64,000 bases of DNA from Pohlia nutans (GCA_022496805.1 CM040100.1:18629009-18693008); one strand, 5' to 3'; shown: positions 1-11,319, counted from the first letter of the stretch. Numbers and translations: made by a program. The notes: generated by a model not told the origin, from the letters alone.

Positions 1-644
1 GATTTTCAGGGAAGCTCTAACTCAGCATCAGATGAAGACTTTACGGCTGAACAAAATTTTATGCGAGTGTTGTTGGAAGATGAGAGTGAAGCTTGAGATG
101 TGGTATTTAACATCATCTAGAGCTCTCAAAACATTGTTCTTAGGTACTATAGTTTTAATAATTTACCAACCCAAGCTTATAGGATTGATAGACTATTTTG
201 TAGTATAGTGGTAAAGGTTCGATCACTAGGGATTTGAGAGTTAAATATGTAATTTAATGGGTCTTTTATATAGCAATCATACAAAATAACTTTTGCAATA
301 ATCTATAAAAGGTGTGCACATTTAGATCACTCCCTTAAGCTTGAGATGTTACCTTCATCACACTTTGTAGCCAAATTGCCTACACCAAGACAATTAGACC
401 ATTATCTTTAAAGCTCTTACACAATACAACATTCACTTCAGATAGATAGATGATAGATATGAACTCCGGCCCTCTTTCAAGGCCGGCGTAAATAAAGTGT
501 CTGTTCGTTTTAACAATGAGCCAGTGCCCACCAGACATAGGACCATTGGTACAAGACTACTCACCTCTTTCGAGAATAGACACTTTAGTGACCAGAGATA
601 AATACTAGTAACACTAGTAAAATTCATTAGTTAGAACTAGCGCG
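1..644. other. Non-coding flank of the transposon nest
   Basis: No protein family is recognisable. Positions 195-240 look like a collapsed tRNA: a box A-like tagtatagtgg is followed only about 7 bases later by a box B-like ggttcgatc, too close for a working tRNA gene. A short GATA/TAGA repeat at 441-460 could be the 3' tail of the minus-strand LINE. Otherwise nothing identified. Confidence 0.4.
441..460. repeat. Short GATA/TAGA tandem repeat, possible LINE 3' tail
   Basis: On the minus strand this reads as a TATC-type run downstream of the LINE coding region. Many non-LTR elements end in short tandem repeats, so it may mark the 3' terminus of the retrotransposon. That is inference; a chance microsatellite is equally possible. 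Confidence 0.35.
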
Positions 645-1265
645 CATCAGGAATTTCCGACCCCACTGATTCTGCACTGATTCAGTGCGTTTATCGTTAA
701 ACACTGATTCCGCACGTCATACGTGCATTTAGAAGTGTCGTTACGGTACGGAAGTGACATGCATTACTAGAGTGTCGATGTAGTGTCTTTTCAATGATTA
801 TCAAAAAAGTGTTGTTTCCGCACGAAAGTCGTGCTTGACGGAATCCGTGCGTTAATCGTATATCTACATTACATGGCTAATAAGACACGGATAACATGCG
901 GTTTTAGTTAATGCGGATTCAGTATCGTATACGTATCATATTAATGCCATTTACTATATTCGTGCGATTTCAGTATCTATTATAATGCAAATTATTTTCG
1001 TACGTCACCCGTGTACAATATTTTAATATATATTTTGGAATCTTTTGGAATCTTTTGGAATATTTCAAAATATTTTATATTATTTTGGAATATGTTGGAA
1101 TATTCCAAGAATCTTCTTTAAATTATACTTACGGTTTAAATACCCAAAACATTTTTAGATCTACATTTATAGAGTTTAGAAGCAATACACATTAAAATTT
1201 CAAAGAAATAACATTTTATATTTTTAGAATTCAAATTTGGTATTATTGGTTATCATTGTACTTTT

Positions 1266-1760
1266 CATCATAGGAGCAAAAAACAAATAGCTCACAACCA
1301 CCACGATTTTGGCAAAAAATTAAAAAATTAAAAATATTATGAAAAAAATCCTAGATATAGAAAACGTCCTGCATAATCTAGTGCAAAAAACAATTTTGGA
1401 AAAAAAGTTTTTTTCACATAGTTAAAAACATTCAAAGTCCGCTGAAAAAAAAAAACAGCTCACAGCCATGATCTACCATCACGATTTTGGCAAAAAATTC
1501 AAAAATTCAAAAAATTATGAAAAAAACCCTAGATATAGAAAAAGTCCTGCATAATCTAGTGCAAAAAAAAATTTGGAAAAAAAGTTTTTTTCACATAGTT
1601 AAAAACATTCAAAGTCCGCTGAAAAAAAAAAAACAGCTCACAGCCATGATCTGCCATCACAATTTTGGCAAAAAAAAAAACAAACTCAAAATATTCTGAA
1701 AAAATTTGTAGATGTAGGAAAAGCCCTGCATGTTGTAGTGCAAAAAAAAATTTGAAAAAA
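1266..1760. repeat. Internal tandem repeats of TIR copy 1 (about 170-bp unit)
   Basis: Three successive units contain the block agctcacagcc / cacgattttggcaaaaa, then gaaaaaa-ccctagatatagaaaa, then a gcataatctagtgcaaaaaa block and a cattcaaagtccgctgaaaa block. Starts lie near 1288, 1455 and 1633. Related units occur in copies 2, 3 and 4, so this array belongs to the element. Confidence 0.8.
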
Positions 1761-1848
1761 GAATTATATACACATGGCAAAAAATAGCCAATGGTTTCAT
1801 TTGTTTATAATTACCAAAAGAGTTCCTTTCTATGCATGAAGAGTTTGA

Positions 1849-1908
1849 GGTGGTTTGGTGGTTTGGAGCTTCATTGGCAACCGGGAGGTCGTGAGTTCAA
1901 ATCCCACC
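1849..1908 (+). other. tRNA-like Pol III promoter sequence in TIR copy 1
   Basis: GGTGG at 1849 can pair with CCACC at 1904-1908. A box A-like TGGTTTGGTGG follows the first arm and a box B-like GTTCAAATCC precedes the second, at tRNA-like spacing (about 60 nt). It is too short and imperfect for a functional tRNA. It resembles the tRNA-derived head of a SINE, and the same block is present in all four copies. Confidence 0.55.
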
Positions 1909-2384
1909 GTCGGCCATAGAGCTTGGGAAGCTATGGTGGGCCTCACCGTGTGTTTGGGCAATTTCCGTGTAGTTGAAGTGGGTAGCGGGGAAAATAATTA
2001 TTTTATATTTTTTTATTATTTTATTTTATTGTATATTTTTTAATAATATTAATTTGATCAAATTTAGATATAGAAAGAAAATAAAATCTAGATATGGAAA
2101 AGATGATGTCGCACGAAAAACGCACTGAATCAGTGTAGTTTTAAAGACGATTAAAACACGACATTTGACGAGTATAAAGAGTGCTGAATTCATACGTTTT
2201 CAATGGATGTATCAATCGTGTCGAATCAGTACTATATCCGCTTGTACGAACATCGTGTCATATCAGTGTAGTTGCGATGAATGACGCAACGATGCAGAAT
2301 CAGTGCGAAAATCGTACGAACCCTTGAAATATCGGAAATCGCACTGAATCAGTGCAGTATCAGTGGGGTCCGAAATTCCTGATG

Positions 2385-2707
2385 CGGGTATAAATTGGTG
2401 TTTGTTTTTCTGGTAATCGCCAAGTCATGGTTCCAAGGTTGGTTGGAGAAGGACGTTTATGTTACAATTGTACGGTCCGGGTTCAATTCGCGCTGAGTCC
2501 GTTTGAGCGTTTATTGTGATATACGTGGCTTGGTGTTGCTCGTGAATTAATCATAGGCAGGAAAGTTTGTACCAACCAACCGGCCCCGTCCCATCTACCT
2601 GAGACAAGTGAGTACTTTGAGCTAAACAGAAAATACAAAAGAAATAAGTAGTGGTCTCCACTATTACCCTCCTTTTCTTTGATAGTTTTGTTTTATTCAG
2701 TAATCTA
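2385..2707 (-). other. Probable LINE 3' untranslated segment between TIR copies 1 and 2
   Basis: This 323-bp stretch lies between two TIR elements and downstream of the LINE stop codon. It has no coding potential. It carries a box B-like gggttcaattc near 2490. Interpretation as LINE 3'UTR is by position only. Confidence 0.4.
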
Positions 2708-4303
2708 CATCAGGAATTTCGGACCCCACTGATTCTGCACTGATTCAGTGCGATTTCCGATATTTCAAGGGTTCGTACGATTTTCGCACTGATTCCGCAT
2801 CGTTGCGTCATTCATCGCAACTACACTGATATGACACGATGTTCGTACAAGCGGATATAGTACTGATTCGACACGATTGATACATCCATTGAAAACGTAT
2901 GAATTCAGCACTCTTTATAGTCGTCAAATGTCGTGTTTTAATCGTCTTTAAAACTACACTGATTCAGTGCGTTTTTCGTGCGACATCATCTTTTCCATAT
3001 CTAGATTTTCTTTTCTTTTTATATCTAAATTTGATCAAAATAATATTATTAAAAATTATAAAATAAAATAAAATAATAAAAAATAATTACTTTCCTCGCT
3101 ACCCACTTCAATTACACAGAAATTGCCCACACATGCAGTGGGGCCCACCATAGCTTGGGCTTCCCAAGCTCTATCCGCCAACGGTGGGATTTGAACTCTC
3201 AACCTTCCGGTTGCGAATCAAGTTCCCAACCACCAAACCACCTCAAACTCTTCATGCATAGAATGGAACTCTTTTGGTAATTATCGAACTTCTTTTTTCA
3301 GCGGACTTTGAATGTTTTTAACTATGTGAAAAAAACTTTTTTTCCAAATTTTTTTTTTGCACTAGATTATGGAGGACGTTTTCTATATCTAGGATTTTTT
3401 TCATAATTTTTTGAATTTTTAAAATTTTTGCCAAAATCGTGATGGCAGATCAGGGATTCAGGGCTGTGAGCTGTTTTTTTTTTTCCAGCGGACTTTGAAT
3501 GTTTTTAACTATGTGAAAAAAACTTTTTTTCCAATATTTTTTTTTGCACTAGATTATGCAGGACGTTTTCTATATCTAGGATTTTTTTCATAATATTTTG
3601 AATTTATTTATTTTTTGCCAAAATCGTGGTGGTTGTGAGCTATTTTTTTTGCTCCTATGATGAAAAGTACAATGATAACCAATAATACCAAATTTGAATT
3701 CTAAAAATATAAAATGTTATTTCTTTGAAATTTTAATGTGTATTGCTTCTAAACTCTATAAATGTAGATCTAAAAATGTTTTGGGAAATTAAACCGGAAG
3801 TATAATTTAAAGAAGATTCTTGGAATATTCCAACATATTCCAGAATATTCCAAAATAATATAAAATATTTTGAAATATTCCAAAAGATTCCAAAAGATTC
3901 CAAAAGATTCCAAAATATATATTAAAATATTGTACACGGATGTCGTACGACAATGATTCGCATTATAATAGATACTGAAATCGCACGAATATAACAAAAG
4001 GCATTAATATGATACGTATACGATACTGAATTCGCATTAACTAAAACTGCACGTTATCCGTGTCTTATCAGTCATGTGAAGTAGATACACGATTAACGCA
4101 CGGATTCCGTCAAGCACGACTTCCGTGCGGAAACAATACTCTTTTGATAATCACGGAAAAGACACTGCATCGACATCTTAGTAATGCATGTCACTTCCGT
4201 ACTGTAACGACACTTCTAAATGCACGTATGACGTGCGGGATCAGTGTTTTACGATAAACGCACTGAATCAGTGCAGAATCAATGGGGTCGGAAATTCCTG
4301 ATG
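2708..4303. mobile_element. TIR element copy 2, inverted twin of copy 3
   Basis: 1596 bp, with CATCAGGAATTTC/GAAATTCCTGATG ends and TA on both sides. Compared by eye with copy 3 (7994-9589) it is the same length and an apparently perfect reverse complement, down to single-base variants in the terminal repeat. Inserted 16 bp beyond the ORF2 stop codon of the LINE. It contains the tRNA-like block (3183-3242, minus strand) and two AT-rich repeat units. No transposase. Short open frames inside it are identical in the two copies only because the DNA is identical. Confidence 0.88.
3183..3242 (-). other. tRNA-like sequence in TIR copy 2
   Basis: Reverse-complement counterpart of 9055-9114. GGTGG/CCACC ends, box A-like TGGTTTGGTGG and box B-like GTTCAAATCC are all kept. 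A perfect short hairpin (agcttgggaagcccaagct) lies just outside it. Confidence 0.5.
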
Positions 4304-4319
4304 TATTGGTAATGGTTGG

Positions 4320-5690
4320 TTATTTTCTATTTTTCTTATGTAGAATAATTGATCCGGCATGATGTATAGCAATGGTATTTATTTCTTTGAATGTGTGTTT
4401 AATGGCGGTTACTGGTAGCTGAAATTTTGTTTCAAGGAGTTTCATCGAGGGAACATGTGTTGTGCCTCTAACTCCTGCCGTGATGACTATAAGTGGGTCA
4501 ACTTTCCATCCTAAATTAATAATGTTGTTGATAAGTGGTTGGTATTTTTGATTTTTGATATCTATTGTTTCTTGTGGGAATCTATCATTACAATATGTAA
4601 ATTCAATAAATTGAATTGTGAGGTTGTCTGATGGATGTGATGGTGGGTCATTTTTGTATGGGAGTCCTTTTACGCAAAGGATGTCTGGTTTGAATCTAGC
4701 GTTGCAATGACATCTTTGTTGTTCACATGAACATGGTAGTAGCCATGGGGGTACTGTGTTTTCTTGGGGGTTGTTGTTGAATGTTCCTGCGTTCATGAGG
4801 GTGTAGTATCTAGATTTTTGTGACGAAAGGATTAATTTCCTTAGTTCCCATACTGCTTTGTTATGTCTTTTGACTCTAATGGCGTGAATATGGTGATGGT
4901 TGCATTTTAGAAGTACGTGTAGCCATGTGTCTGCATCTGCAGAGTTACAAATGGAACATGTTTTTGAGGGGAATCTTTCTCTACCAAAGAATAGTTGTTT
5001 TCTAGCATTATCCATGTATTGGCTGGTACGAAGTTTTAATATAATTGTTTTTTGTGAGTCTGTGATTGTAGGCTTGGACCAAAATGCATTGGATAGTTCA
5101 TTATCGATGTTTGGGTTCATAGTCCATTTGCTAATGTTGGGAAATTTGGTTGTCATTATTTCAAGGTTATTTTCTTGGTCGTATTTGGTTAGATATGTTT
5201 GGAGACATCTGACAGGGCCTTTGTCTGGTCGTTTTATAGGTCCTGGCCATATATCCTTTTGAAAATAGAATGGTGTTGTATGTGCAAATTCATATGATCT
5301 TGTGGCTCTGAAGTACTCTTTTCTGGCTCCCATTTTTGTAAGTTTATCCACTTGTTCGTTGCCTTCAATGTTGATATGTGCTTTGAATTTGTAGAATGTG
5401 GTGGGTTGAGTACGAGTTTTTAGCATTTCTACCATGTCTGTTAGTATAGTTTTATCCGCGTGATTGTTGTGCATGGTTGGATGTTTGATATGTGTGTTTA
5501 GATTGTATAGGCAGTTGAGGCAATCTGTAAATATATGTGTCGGTTCGTCTGGGTATTTAGTAGTGATTAAACTAAGTGTTTTATGGATAGCCATTAGTTC
5601 TGCTCGAAAACTTGTTTGTAGGCTTGGTAGTCTTTCTGATATTTGCATGTCAGCCTTTGTAGAGTTGTATATTCCGTATCCGGTTTTTTT
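4320..5690 (-). pseudogene. LINE ORF2 C-terminus: RNase H, CCHC knuckle, restriction-like endonuclease
   Basis: The open frame ends at TAA 4322-4320. RNase H residues are visible as FRAELMAI (Glu), IFTDCLNCL (Asp) and GNEQVDKL (Asp). Next comes C-x2-C-x9-H-x4-C (CSICNSADADTWLHVLLKC). The end of the protein carries FKPDILC, then IEFTYCNDRF, then KNQKYQPL and a later ITAGVRG, the PD...E/D...K layout of the endonuclease found in R2-type and Dualen-type LINEs. This is the longest clean stretch of ORF2 (442 codons). The frame upstream is lost in a poly-A run (plus-strand T tract 5685-5699), which separates it from the RNase H YTDGS motif. Confidence 0.8.
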
Positions 5691-7470
5691 TTTTTTTTCC
5701 AGTGTCCGTCGGGGGCTTGTTCAGGAGGTATGAAGGATCCATCGGTATAGTAGCTATGTTGTGGTTGGAATTTAGGTGTAGTGTTTGTCACAAAGTTTGG
5801 TAGAGGTGGTGTGTTTAAAGTGGTCGGGTTGATGGAGGGCGGGTATATGAGTTTGTTCCATTTTTTATTTTTATTGACCGGTGTGTTGTAGGGGGTGTAT
5901 GGGACATTTTGTATGTGATATTGTGAAATTTGTAGGTTTTCAATTGCTGCTTTAATTGTATTTATTTGGTATGGTGTACCAATGTTGTGATCTTGGTGAT
6001 GAATGCATAGGACGCGGATTGCAAGTGGTTCTGTCTTCGGTTTATGGAGTTCTTGTGGGATTGTTGGTTCTTCATATGTGATGGAGTCTGTGGCGAAGTG
6101 GGCAATTATATGGGTGTCTGGAAAAGGCCCATGTGTGGGAAGAAGTTTTGGTACCAATTTGTATCTGGTATTACCAGTATAGTGATGGTATTTGGATCGG
6201 TTTTGGCTGCCAATCGTGCCCAGTGAATTGCTTGTTGGGTTGTTTCTCCATTATGTGGGTGGGCATAGCCTATACCTTTCCATTTGTATTGGAAGGTGGT
6301 ACCGAGTGATCCAAAGACTTTATCTCTTGCAAAGGGAGAGAAAAATTCTGAAATTTGTGTGGAACATGTTATTGGTGAAGAGAAGTATGAGTGGGAGATG
6401 TTAAAGGTGGTAGTAATGGAGTCAAGAATACTTGTTGGTAGGGTATGTTGTGCTGCTTTTAGTGGGTCTTTTCTGGGGATTTTATGGTTGTATCTTTGAT
6501 AGAGCCATATTACTTCTTTTTCAAATGATTGTATTTGCGGTACTAGGCCGTGTGAACTATAAATTGCTTTATTATATTGTTGCCATAGCCATTTTAGTCT
6601 AGTGGTTGGTATAGTGATAAGATGTCTACCGGTATCCTCATATAGGTGGGTTTGTTCATTATTTATTTGTATGGTATCGTAATTGGAAATAATGTCTTTT
6701 TCCGGGTTACATTCTTGTATGTGTATGTGTGTAAGTGGGGTAGATGTGGGTGGGGGGATGAATCTTGCATCTCTGCTTTGTTCAGGGGTGAAGTGTGTGT
6801 TAATAAATTTTTTATAGTGTCTATGTTGTAGTTTTGTGTAGTATTCTGTTAGTAGTTTAATGTTGTGTGCAATGACTATTGGGTGGTTGAAGGGGAAGAG
6901 TTCTCTTTGTGGCATCCATTTGTCGTATGTATCGTTGTTTTGGAGAGTCCATTGACATAAGTATGTGTTATATTTTTTTGTTATTTTATATTTATCTTTT
7001 GAGGTATTTGTTTTGTGGTCTAATATTATGTCGATGGGAAATCTTAGAAGGTTGTTTTTGATGTTAGGGGGTGGGTTTGGGTGGAGGTGTTGTTGTGGGG
7101 CTAGGAGTTGAGGTGGATTATCTGGTGCTCTTGGTAATAGGTTTTGGTTGTCTGAGATGTATCTCGTTTTAAGCATTCGGGCGGGTGGATGTCTTGCACA
7201 AGGGTTTGGGCAATTTGGTGTACAGCTTGGGTAGCAAAACAATTGTTCAGCTATTTGAAGTGCGTTTTTTTCTAGTTTGGTTGGCGTTTTGTAGTATGTT
7301 TTGAAGTTTTCTGGTGTCATAAGCGTTGTTCCGTTGAGAAGGGTGATGTGTTTTATTTTGTATATGTTATGGATTAGTAATTTGTGTAAAAGTTTGAGTG
7401 ATAGTTCGGGGTTGAGATGTGGAAATTCGTTTGTAGATTGTGTTCGCCATTCTCGTTCCAATTCTGTCAT
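5691..7470 (-). pseudogene. LINE ORF2 middle: chromodomain-like and PCIF1-like segments, start of RNase H
   Basis: Two overlapping frames (7470-6106 and 6157-5594) joined by a frameshift near 6110-6157. In the first, YLCQWTLQ ... YDKWMPQRELF matches the chromodomain core (YLVKW ... W-x5-L), and further on YFSSPITCS ... RDKVFGSLGTTF ... WKGIGYAHPHNGE ... ILVIPDTNWYQ follows the pattern of the PCIF1 adenine-methyltransferase domain (SP ... FGS ... NPPF ... IP-W), with the catalytic NPPF replaced by AHPH. In the second frame YYTDGSF is the first catalytic motif of RNase H. Domain names come from motif resemblance, not a profile search. Confidence 0.55.
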
Positions 7471-7993
7471 ATGTAGTTGGAAATTTCATTTGTACTTTTG
7501 AGGTGAATTCCTCCAGCATTTTTTAAGAGAAATAATGTACATATGGTTGGTGATCTAATGCAATCATGTTGTGTTATTCTTGGAATTTCTTCCGCGCCTC
7601 CATATTTAGCTAATATGTGGTGTATAAGTCCTTTATATATTATACCTAGTCTCCCTTGGTCGTTAAGTGCGTTTTGGAGTTGTTCACCAATGCATCGTAA
7701 GTATGCGTTTTTTAGTGAAAATGCTTCAAGACCAAAGAGTTCGTGAGGTAATTGGGTTATTACGTTTGCTATGCATTTTGGTAGTCCACATATTGTTTTT
7801 TGGATTCCTATAATTTTTTTGTCTAGTTTTTTTATGGTCGGTAGTGAGTATGGGACTGCATAAAAACTGTATGCAATGCCTGCTCTAATGACGGTGTCAA
7901 CCATGCTAATTTTTTGTTTGATTGTGGCAGGGCATTTAGTTAGTTGTTTGCATTGGTCTATTACTTTGTTTGTGGTGATGTGTGTTTGGAGTT
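7467..7993 (-). pseudogene. LINE ORF2: reverse transcriptase thumb region
   Basis: Starts exactly at the right junction of TIR copy 3 and reads LQTHITTNKVIDQ ... IRAGIAYSFYAVPYSL ... LPKCIANVITQLPHELFGLEAFSL, the post-palm region of LINE RTs. It overlaps the next frame by 4 bp at 7467-7470, a small frameshift. Removing TIR copy 3 plus one AA of its duplication restores a continuous frame with the segment ending at 9590. Confidence 0.7.
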
Positions 7994-9589
7994 CATCAGG
8001 AATTTCCGACCCCATTGATTCTGCACTGATTCAGTGCGTTTATCGTAAAACACTGATCCCGCACGTCATACGTGCATTTAGAAGTGTCGTTACAGTACGG
8101 AAGTGACATGCATTACTAAGATGTCGATGCAGTGTCTTTTCCGTGATTATCAAAAGAGTATTGTTTCCGCACGGAAGTCGTGCTTGACGGAATCCGTGCG
8201 TTAATCGTGTATCTACTTCACATGACTGATAAGACACGGATAACGTGCAGTTTTAGTTAATGCGAATTCAGTATCGTATACGTATCATATTAATGCCTTT
8301 TGTTATATTCGTGCGATTTCAGTATCTATTATAATGCGAATCATTGTCGTACGACATCCGTGTACAATATTTTAATATATATTTTGGAATCTTTTGGAAT
8401 CTTTTGGAATCTTTTGGAATATTTCAAAATATTTTATATTATTTTGGAATATTCTGGAATATGTTGGAATATTCCAAGAATCTTCTTTAAATTATACTTC
8501 CGGTTTAATTTCCCAAAACATTTTTAGATCTACATTTATAGAGTTTAGAAGCAATACACATTAAAATTTCAAAGAAATAACATTTTATATTTTTAGAATT
8601 CAAATTTGGTATTATTGGTTATCATTGTACTTTTCATCATAGGAGCAAAAAAAATAGCTCACAACCACCACGATTTTGGCAAAAAATAAATAAATTCAAA
8701 ATATTATGAAAAAAATCCTAGATATAGAAAACGTCCTGCATAATCTAGTGCAAAAAAAAATATTGGAAAAAAAGTTTTTTTCACATAGTTAAAAACATTC
8801 AAAGTCCGCTGGAAAAAAAAAAACAGCTCACAGCCCTGAATCCCTGATCTGCCATCACGATTTTGGCAAAAATTTTAAAAATTCAAAAAATTATGAAAAA
8901 AATCCTAGATATAGAAAACGTCCTCCATAATCTAGTGCAAAAAAAAAATTTGGAAAAAAAGTTTTTTTCACATAGTTAAAAACATTCAAAGTCCGCTGAA
9001 AAAAGAAGTTCGATAATTACCAAAAGAGTTCCATTCTATGCATGAAGAGTTTGAGGTGGTTTGGTGGTTGGGAACTTGATTCGCAACCGGAAGGTTGAGA
9101 GTTCAAATCCCACCGTTGGCGGATAGAGCTTGGGAAGCCCAAGCTATGGTGGGCCCCACTGCATGTGTGGGCAATTTCTGTGTAATTGAAGTGGGTAGCG
9201 AGGAAAGTAATTATTTTTTATTATTTTATTTTATTTTATAATTTTTAATAATATTATTTTGATCAAATTTAGATATAAAAAGAAAAGAAAATCTAGATAT
9301 GGAAAAGATGATGTCGCACGAAAAACGCACTGAATCAGTGTAGTTTTAAAGACGATTAAAACACGACATTTGACGACTATAAAGAGTGCTGAATTCATAC
9401 GTTTTCAATGGATGTATCAATCGTGTCGAATCAGTACTATATCCGCTTGTACGAACATCGTGTCATATCAGTGTAGTTGCGATGAATGACGCAACGATGC
9501 GGAATCAGTGCGAAAATCGTACGAACCCTTGAAATATCGGAAATCGCACTGAATCAGTGCAGAATCAGTGGGGTCCGAAATTCCTGATG
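7994..9589. mobile_element. TIR element copy 3, inserted in the LINE reverse transcriptase
   Basis: 1596 bp, ends CATCAGGAATTTCC / GGTCCGAAATTCCTGATG, flanked by TT on both sides. Apparently an identical reverse complement of copy 2. It splits the LINE frame between LKWK and LQTH; deleting the element and one copy of the dinucleotide joins these in frame, direct evidence for both insertion and a 2-bp TSD. It contains the tRNA-like block at 9055-9114 and AT-rich repeat units near 8645-9005. No transposase. Confidence 0.9.
9055..9114 (+). other. tRNA-like sequence in TIR copy 3
   Basis: GGTGG at 9055 and CCACC at 9110-9114 frame a box A-like TGGTTTGGTGG and a box B-like GTTCAAATCC. Directly downstream agcttgggaagcccaagct forms a perfect hairpin. 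Same arrangement in copies 1 and 2. Confidence 0.5.
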
Positions 9590-10789
9590 TTTCCATTTTA
9601 GTGAGGGTACTAGTTGAATACCTAAGTATACATAAGGTTCATTTTGGTGCAGAACAGGTATTGGTTGATTTCTGTAAGATATGTTATGGTTTTGTATTTG
9701 GGTTTTAAATTTTTCAGGTTTTAGTTTGGATTTGTTGGGGCATCGAGTGATGGCGCATTTTTGTACACCTAAGTCCATTCCAGCCCATTCACAGTATTTA
9801 TCCAGTTTGTTTAATTGCGTTTGTAGTGATTGGAGATTATTTGTTATAGCTGCTAGGTCATATGCGTATGCTGCAGAGCTAATGGTTAATTTCGATGTAC
9901 CAAATGTGTACCCGTTTTTACCTCTTTGTAACCATCTAAGTAGTGGTTCAAGGAATATCAGAAATAAATATGGGCTTAGTGTATCTCCTTGGATGTTGCC
10001 TCTTTGAATGGGTATTGGTTTTGTTTTACCAAAGTGTTCATTGGTAAATATGGTAGTAGAGTGTGAGTAAATATTGCCAATTAGAGTTACTGCATCTGAT
10101 GGGTATCCAAGGTCTTTCATTATAGCTAATAGTCTAGCATGGTCAAGGGAGCCAAATGCATTTTTAAAATCTATGTATAGTAGGTATATGTTTTGGTTTA
10201 TAAATCTAGCGTCTTCCAGGGCTGCTATGAGTAGTTGTAGTTGTCTTGATGTACTTCTTTATGCTCTAAATCCTTCTTGACTGTCATGTAGTATTTGATA
10301 TTTTTCACCATATGATGATAGTATTAGTGTTAGTGTGCTAGTGAATAATTTATAGATTGTATTTGCAAGTGCTATAGGTTTGTGGTTTGGTAATAATTAT
10401 GGGTCCCCTTTTTTGTACAAAAGTATGGTTAAACTTATTTTCCATGATGTTGGGATTTTTTTTTGTTTGTAGCAATGGGTGAAAAATAGGAATAGTAGTT
10501 TATGAAAGCTATCGGGCATATTTTTTAAGATTGAATTTGGGATTTTATCTGGGCCTGGTGTTTTATTATTGGATAAGTGTTTTAAACATAAATCGTATGT
10601 TTCTTGGTCAAAGTATTTATGCAGTGGTGTTTGAAGGTCTCCTCTCTTATCTATTATAAATCCATCTAGATCATGCCATGGGTATTGTTTAACTCCACAT
10701 GTGCAATTAGTTCATTTAGTTGGGTATTCTGGTTGGTAGTAACATGTTGGGACTGTAGGTCTATTACTAATTTCATGGGTGCGTGTATT
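9590..10789 (-). pseudogene. LINE ORF2: reverse transcriptase fingers and palm
   Basis: Reading from 10789 downward: KTPGPDKIPNSIL, then WKISLTILLYKKGDP with a TAA stop, QEGFRA followed by another TAA, the catalytic YIDFKNAFGSLDH, QGDTLSPYLF, and AYAYDLA where active RTs have YADD. One catalytic aspartate is therefore tyrosine. Further on come GMDLGVQKCAIT and YVYLGIQLVPSLKW, where TIR copy 3 interrupts. Motif order is that of a non-LTR reverse transcriptase. Inactive. Confidence 0.85.
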
Positions 10790-11187
10790 TTTTGCACTGA
10801 TTCTGCATCGTTGGATCATTCATCGCAACTGCACTGATATGACATCATGATCGTACAAGCGGATATAGTACTGATTCGACACGATTGATACATCTATTGA
10901 AAACGTGCGAATTCTTCACTCTGTACAGTTGTCAAATGTCGTGTCTTAATCGTGTTTAAAGCCACATTGATTCAGACAGTGTGTTTTTCGTGCGACATCA
11001 TCTTTTCTATATCTAGAATTCTTTTCTATCTATATATAGATTTGGTCAAAAAATTATTATTAAAAAAATTAAAATATAAAATATTTTTTTCTACCCTGCT
11101 TGAATTGTATTTCGGGCTGCCCGGTCCAACTACTCGGGCTGCCCAGATCACAGTGGGGCCCACCACGGTTTCTCGGGTTCTATCGCC

Positions 11188-11250
11188 GGTGGCTGGAATC
11201 GAACTTGAGACCTCCCATCTACAAACCATACTCTATACCACTAAACCACC
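11188..11250 (-). other. tRNA-like sequence in TIR copy 4
   Basis: On the minus strand GGTGGTT at the start can pair with AGCCACC at the end over 7 bp, like a tRNA acceptor stem. A perfect box A (TGGTTTAGTGG) and a box B-like AGTTCGATTCC lie between, about 30 bp apart. It is the most tRNA-like of the four copies, yet at 63 nt it is short and its T-stem is imperfect, so it is a relic or SINE-type head rather than a tRNA gene. Confidence 0.6.
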
Positions 11251-11319
11251 TAGAACTCTTGATGCAAGCAATTGAATTTTTTTGATAATTATAAAGGAAT
11301 GTAACCATTGGCAATTTTT

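Larger units (their letters stand above)
645..2384. mobile_element. TIR element copy 1 (2-bp TSD, unclassified DNA transposon)
   Basis: Begins CATCAGGAATTTCCGACC and ends with the inverse, GGTCCGAAATTCCTGATG. The terminal inverted repeats match for about 45 bp and include the palindromic motif GCACTGATTCAGTGC. The element is flanked by CG on both sides, consistent with a 2-bp target duplication. Subterminal DNA is full of short palindromes (for example cacgtcatacgtg) and further copies of the cactgattc motif, as expected of transposase-binding regions. Inside lie AT-rich tandem repeats and a tRNA-like sequence. No transposase is encoded, so it is non-autonomous. Length 1740 bp; diverged from copies 2 and 3. 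Confidence 0.85.

Noticed and set aside
195..240. tRNA gene
   Set aside because: Box A and box B-like motifs are separated by only about 7 bp; there is no room for an anticodon arm.
1266..1760. CRISPR-like array
   Set aside because: Repeat units are long (about 170 bp), AT-rich and lie within a eukaryotic transposon; there are no short regular repeats with unique spacers.
3770..4257. Identical 75- and 65-codon frames in TIR copies 2 and 3 as conserved genes
   Set aside because: Identity reflects identical DNA of the two element copies; the peptides have no domain and copy 1 does not keep them.
11188..11250. Functional tRNA gene
   Set aside because: Only 63 nt, weak T-stem, and related blocks exist in all copies of the TIR family, so it is part of the transposon.
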